A stretch of DNA of 7,909 nt from contig JAGIAB010000139.1 of the NCBI GenBank assembly GCA_017745135.1, positions 1 to 7,909 of the forward strand, in the 5' to 3' direction. The notes below the pieces were generated by a model. The model was not told the DNA's origin, did no database searches, and worked only from the letters and a program-made list of their open reading frames with translations. Shown here piece by piece: positions 5,013 through 7,909 of the stretch. The translations under genes and the position numbers were made by a program. The stretch comes from Flavisolibacter sp. (lineage in GTDB: Bacteria; Bacteroidota; Bacteroidia; Chitinophagales; Chitinophagaceae). Numbering within the stretch: position 1 is the first letter of the stretch; every line of letters begins with the position of its first letter.

Positions 5013-6239
5013 ATGAACACAGAATACCTCAAGAACATATCAAATTTTTTCGTAGCCGGAATTAACTACAAAAAATCCGACGCCTGTGTAAGAGGACAAT
5101 TTGCCATCAGCAATGAGCAATATGCAAATGTTCTTCAAAAAGCTGCGCTTCAGGGTTTGAATGAAGTGTTCATTCTATCCACCTGTAACAGAACAGAAAT
5201 TTACGGTTTCGCTAACAACAGCAGCCAGCTTATTGAAATTTTGTGTTCAGAAACTTTAGGCAATAGCGATGCGTTTAAAGAAGCTGCCTATATCAAAAAC
5301 GGAATAGAAGCCATTGAGCATGCTTTTAACGTTGGCGCAGGACTGGATTCTCAAATTTTAGGAGATTATGAAATTGTTGGCCAGTTAAAAACTGCCGTAA
5401 AGTTTTCCAAGCAACACCGTTTTGTGGGTGCATTCACTGAAAGGTTGGTGAACTGCGTTCTTCAATCTTCTAAATTAATTAAGAATAATACTGAACTCAG
5501 TGGCGGAACAGTATCTGTTTCTTTTGCTGCAGTTCAATACATAAAACAGGTGGTTGCCAATCCTTCATCTAAAAATATTTTATTGCTTGGTGTGGGTAAA
5601 ATTGGACGGAATACCTGTAAAAATCTTGTCGATTATTTAGAAACAGACAAGATTACGTTGATAAACCGGTCTCCGAAAAAGGCAGAAGAACTTGCAAAAG
5701 AATTAGGATTACAATCTGCTTCACTCCAAAATTTACCCGGAGAAATTGCAAAAGCTGATATCATTTTAGTTGCTACCAACTCTCCGGAGCCCACTATTTT
5801 GAAAGAACATGTAGAAGGTAAGGGTGAAAAACTGATCATCGACCTTTCTATTCCTTATAACGTACACGAAGGGGCGCAACAATTGCCGAATGTACAAATG
5901 GTAAATGTTGACGAACTTTCAAAACTGAAAGATGAAACCCTGCGCATGCGTATGGCAGAAGTGCCTAAGGCAAAGGCTATCATTGCTGAAGTGATGGGAG
6001 AATTTAAAGAATGGTATGAAATGCGTCGCCATGTACCCATGCTGAAAGACCTGAAGGTAAAGTCGAAAGAATTGTACACGCACCCATCATATTCCAATCC
6101 AACAACCACCTGCCCAAAGAAAATCGATACACAAATACAAAGAGTATTGAACGAAACTGCAGGAAAGATCAAAGTACAAAACCAACGCGGTTGTCAGTAC
6201 CTTGCAGCGCTGAACGATTTTATCAACGCAAAAAATTAA
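5013..6239 (+). CDS. hemA: Glutamyl-tRNA reductase
   Basis: It reduces glutamyl-tRNA(Glu) to glutamate-1-semialdehyde with NADPH, the first committed step of the C5 route to tetrapyrroles and usually the point of heme feedback. It has 408 residues. The N-terminal catalytic domain includes FILSTCNRTEIYG (53-65), where C58 is the thioester-forming nucleophile, H103, and GLDSQILGDYEIVGQLK (110-126). An NADPH-binding Rossmann domain follows, with LLGVGKIGRN (191-200), NRSPKKA (218-224), VATNSPEP (253-260) and IDLSIPYNV (276-284). The C-terminal dimerisation helices occupy about 300-405. The GD in place of the commoner GE at 117-118, and PYN in place of PRD at 281-283, are departures from the enterobacterial sequence that I expect to be lineage-typical. 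It heads the plus-strand heme operon; its TAA overlaps the hemC ATG as TAATG. Confidence 0.96.
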   Translation: MNTEYLKNISNFFVAGINYKKSDACVRGQFAISNEQYANVLQKAALQGLNEVFILSTCNRTEIYGFANNSSQLIEILCSETLGNSDAFKEAAYIKNGIEAIEHAFNVGAGLDSQILGDYEIVGQLKTAVKFSKQHRFVGAFTERLVNCVLQSSKLIKNNTELSGGTVSVSFAAVQYIKQVVANPSSKNILLLGVGKIGRNTCKNLVDYLETDKITLINRSPKKAEELAKELGLQSASLQNLPGEIAKADIILVATNSPEPTILKEHVEGKGEKLIIDLSIPYNVHEGAQQLPNVQMVNVDELSKLKDETLRMRMAEVPKAKAIIAEVMGEFKEWYEMRRHVPMLKDLKVKSKELYTHPSYSNPTTTCPKKIDTQIQRVLNETAGKIKVQNQRGCQYLAALNDFINAKN

Positions 6240-7210
6240 TGCAAAAAGTTTTAAGAATTGGTACACGGGACAGTCAGTTGGCTGTTTGGCAGGCTACATT
6301 GGTACAAAGCCTATTAAAAGAGGCTGGAGTGTTATCAGAACTTGTGTACATGAAAAGCGAAGGTGATATTGATACTGTTACCCCATTGTATGCACTGGGG
6401 GTAACAGGCGTATTTACAAAAACTTTGGATGCTGCTTTATTGAGCAACCGAATCGACATTGCCGTTCATTCCATGAAAGATGTTCCTGTGCAATTGGCCA
6501 GGGGAATACAACAGGCGGCAGTTTTAAAGAGAGCTTCACACAAAGACCTTTTTATTCCGCATCCGGCCTTAAAAAATGCAAAGGAAGTTTTGGATGCAAC
6601 AGCAAGTGAACCCAACAGCCTGGAAAGTGCAATTGTAGCTACCAGTTCCGTCAGAAGAATTGCTCAATGGAAAAGAAGGTATCCGCATCATACCATCACA
6701 AATCTTCGTGGTAATGTAAATACAAGATTGAGAAAGCTGGGAGAAAGCAATTGGGTCGGGGCCATATTTGCTGCAGCAGGATTAGAAAGAATTGATCTAC
6801 GTCCTTCAAATGCAATTGAATTGGACTGGATGTTGCCGGCACCCGCACAAGGAGCCATTATGGTGGTGTGCAGAGAAAAAGACGATTACGCCTTCCAGAG
6901 CTGCCAGTCATTCAATAATGAAGAAACGGCTTTGTGTACAAAAATTGAGAGAGATTTTTTAAGCGGTTTGATGGGCGGATGTTCTACCCCAATTTCAGCA
7001 CTTGCAGAAATTATTGGCGATAAAATAAACTTTAAAGGAAATATTGTTAGCCCGGATGGTTCATTAATCAGTGAAACAGAAATTTCACTTTTAAAAACCG
7101 GCGCTACAGATCTTGGTTTCAAAGCAGCCAAAGAGGTGATGAATAAAGGCGGCAAACATATTCTTGACCTCTTTCGCAATAAAGGATTGACCACAAATGG
7201 CGAAGTATAA
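6239..7210 (+). CDS. hemC: Porphobilinogen deaminase (hydroxymethylbilane synthase)
   Basis: It polymerises four porphobilinogen units into hydroxymethylbilane in the cytoplasm, using a covalently attached dipyrromethane cofactor. The chosen ATG (6239) shares its A with the hemA stop codon; an upstream alternative start would add 16 unfamiliar residues read from within hemA. The 323-residue product begins with the family signature VLRIGTRDSQLAVWQA. Other landmarks are VHSMKDVPV (76-84; D81 is the catalytic aspartate), ATSSVRRIAQ (134-143), NLRGNVNTRLRKL (155-167), LPAPAQGAI (199-207) and GGCSTPISALA (246-256), with C248 as the cofactor attachment site. Residues about 110-130 are a little longer than in the E. 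coli enzyme. The TAATG junction predicts translational coupling to hemA, and the 3' end overlaps hemD by 14 bases. Confidence 0.96.
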   Translation: MQKVLRIGTRDSQLAVWQATLVQSLLKEAGVLSELVYMKSEGDIDTVTPLYALGVTGVFTKTLDAALLSNRIDIAVHSMKDVPVQLARGIQQAAVLKRASHKDLFIPHPALKNAKEVLDATASEPNSLESAIVATSSVRRIAQWKRRYPHHTITNLRGNVNTRLRKLGESNWVGAIFAAAGLERIDLRPSNAIELDWMLPAPAQGAIMVVCREKDDYAFQSCQSFNNEETALCTKIERDFLSGLMGGCSTPISALAEIIGDKINFKGNIVSPDGSLISETEISLLKTGATDLGFKAAKEVMNKGGKHILDLFRNKGLTTNGEV

Positions 7211-7907
7211 AGTTTTAAGCACAAAAAAACTAGAGCCTTCGCTGGTGAAGCAAGCGGGAGAAAGCGATATTGAACTTGTAGAACAGGAGTTCATTTCTAT
7301 CCAACCGATCGTTTCAAAAGAAAAGCAGGAGGAGATTTCGCATTGGCTGATGAACAGCAATGCAGATGTTGCTTTCACAAGCGCCAATGCTGTTGAAGCG
7401 GTAAAAAATTATTTAGATAAAAATAGCAGTCGCCATTTTTATTGTATTTCCGGCAGAACAAGATCGTCCCTGCTGTTGCATGTCCGCGACGAACAAATCA
7501 TGGCCACTGCTGATTACGGCAAGGATCTGGCAGGAAAAATTATTAAGCAGCAGCCAAAGGAAATTATCTTCTTCTGTGGAAATAAACGAAGAGATGAACT
7601 GCCGGGCATTTTAAAAGAAGCAGGCATTAAAGTGAACGAGGTAACCGTTTATGAAACCGTGGAAACGCCTGTGGTTGCAGAAGATGATATGGATGCGATT
7701 CTTTTTTTCAGCCCAAGCGCTGTCCAAAGTTTTTTTTCTGTCAATCAACTAAAACAGAATGTTGTTTGTTTTGCTGTAGGTACCACTACTGCAGAAAGCA
7801 TTAGTCATTTTACAAAAAATAAGATTCTCATTTGTGAACAGCCAAGCCAGGAAATGATGTTGAACGCCGTAAAAATTTATTTTCAAAACACAAATCAATA
7901 CTTGTAG
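7197..7907 (+). CDS. hemD: Uroporphyrinogen-III synthase
   Basis: It cyclises hydroxymethylbilane with inversion of ring D to give uroporphyrinogen III, preventing spontaneous formation of the useless isomer I. The gene is complete: ATG at 7197 and TAG at 7905-7907, two bases before the window ends. Its 236 residues are slightly short for the family (about 250). The family is poorly conserved, so the call rests on the two-lobed pattern: AFTSANAVEAVKNYL (59-73), YGKDLAGKI (107-115), FFCGNKRRDELPGIL (125-139), VYETVETP (151-158), ILFFSPSAVQSFF (168-180) and FAVGTTTAESI (192-202). Position directly after hemC, with a 14-base overlap, strongly supports it. The overlap implies translation coupled to hemC. 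A further heme gene such as hemE could follow outside the window. Confidence 0.93.
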   Translation: MAKYKVLSTKKLEPSLVKQAGESDIELVEQEFISIQPIVSKEKQEEISHWLMNSNADVAFTSANAVEAVKNYLDKNSSRHFYCISGRTRSSLLLHVRDEQIMATADYGKDLAGKIIKQQPKEIIFFCGNKRRDELPGILKEAGIKVNEVTVYETVETPVVAEDDMDAILFFSPSAVQSFFSVNQLKQNVVCFAVGTTTAESISHFTKNKILICEQPSQEMMLNAVKIYFQNTNQYL

Positions 7908-7909
7908 GG

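Noticed and set aside
6191..6238. Longer hemC start inside hemA
   Set aside because: The added residues are hemA codons read out of frame; the ATG at 6239 gives the conserved RIGTRDSQLA start and a TAATG junction.

Overview
The window comes from an AT-rich member of the Bacteroidota, most likely a Chitinophagaceae-like lineage. The basis is protein style (a TonB-dependent receptor paired with a PepSY membrane protein; a ferrochelatase with the cysteine-rich insertion I associate with Bacteroidota), TAnnTTTG-type -7 boxes, the lack of clear Shine-Dalgarno sequences, and short heptameric intergenic repeats. Assignment below phylum is inference.

Layout. Positions 2-1303 hold the C-terminal part of a TonB-dependent siderophore receptor (+), followed by a strong hairpin terminator (1318-1353) and a PepSY-domain membrane protein (1375-2574, +). 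A 225-bp convergent gap (2575-2799) contains a direct repeat, a weak dyad and a heptamer array. On the minus strand, read from right to left, are hemH (4842-3799), a frameshifted four-helix-bundle gene (3730-3364) and hemJ (3345-2800). A 170-bp divergent promoter region (4843-5012) separates these from a plus-strand run hemA (5013-6239), hemC (6239-7210) and hemD (7197-7907). The last three genes overlap one another.

Function. HemA, HemC and HemD carry out early steps of tetrapyrrole synthesis: glutamyl-tRNA to glutamate-1-semialdehyde, then porphobilinogen to hydroxymethylbilane to uroporphyrinogen III. HemJ and HemH carry out the last two steps, protoporphyrinogen IX to protoporphyrin IX to heme. 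The divergent arrangement lets one control region serve both ends of the pathway. The neighbouring receptor and PepSY protein probably supply iron.

The part that standard annotation does not explain is the 3346-3802 interval between hemJ and hemH. A small four-helix-bundle (S23/IVS/Avd-like) gene sits between two arrays of a degenerate heptamer in inverted orientation, sharing a perfect 21-bp inverted repeat (3348-3368 / 3776-3796). The arrays abut the hemJ start codon and contain the hemH stop codon. The gene is complete and family-sized (121 residues) only if one extra base is skipped at an AGG-AGG pair (3509-3514). It is therefore either a decaying cargo gene or a candidate for +1 frameshifting. 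Its restored stop codon lies inside the repeat. This looks like a compact repeat-bounded element lodged in a heme operon.
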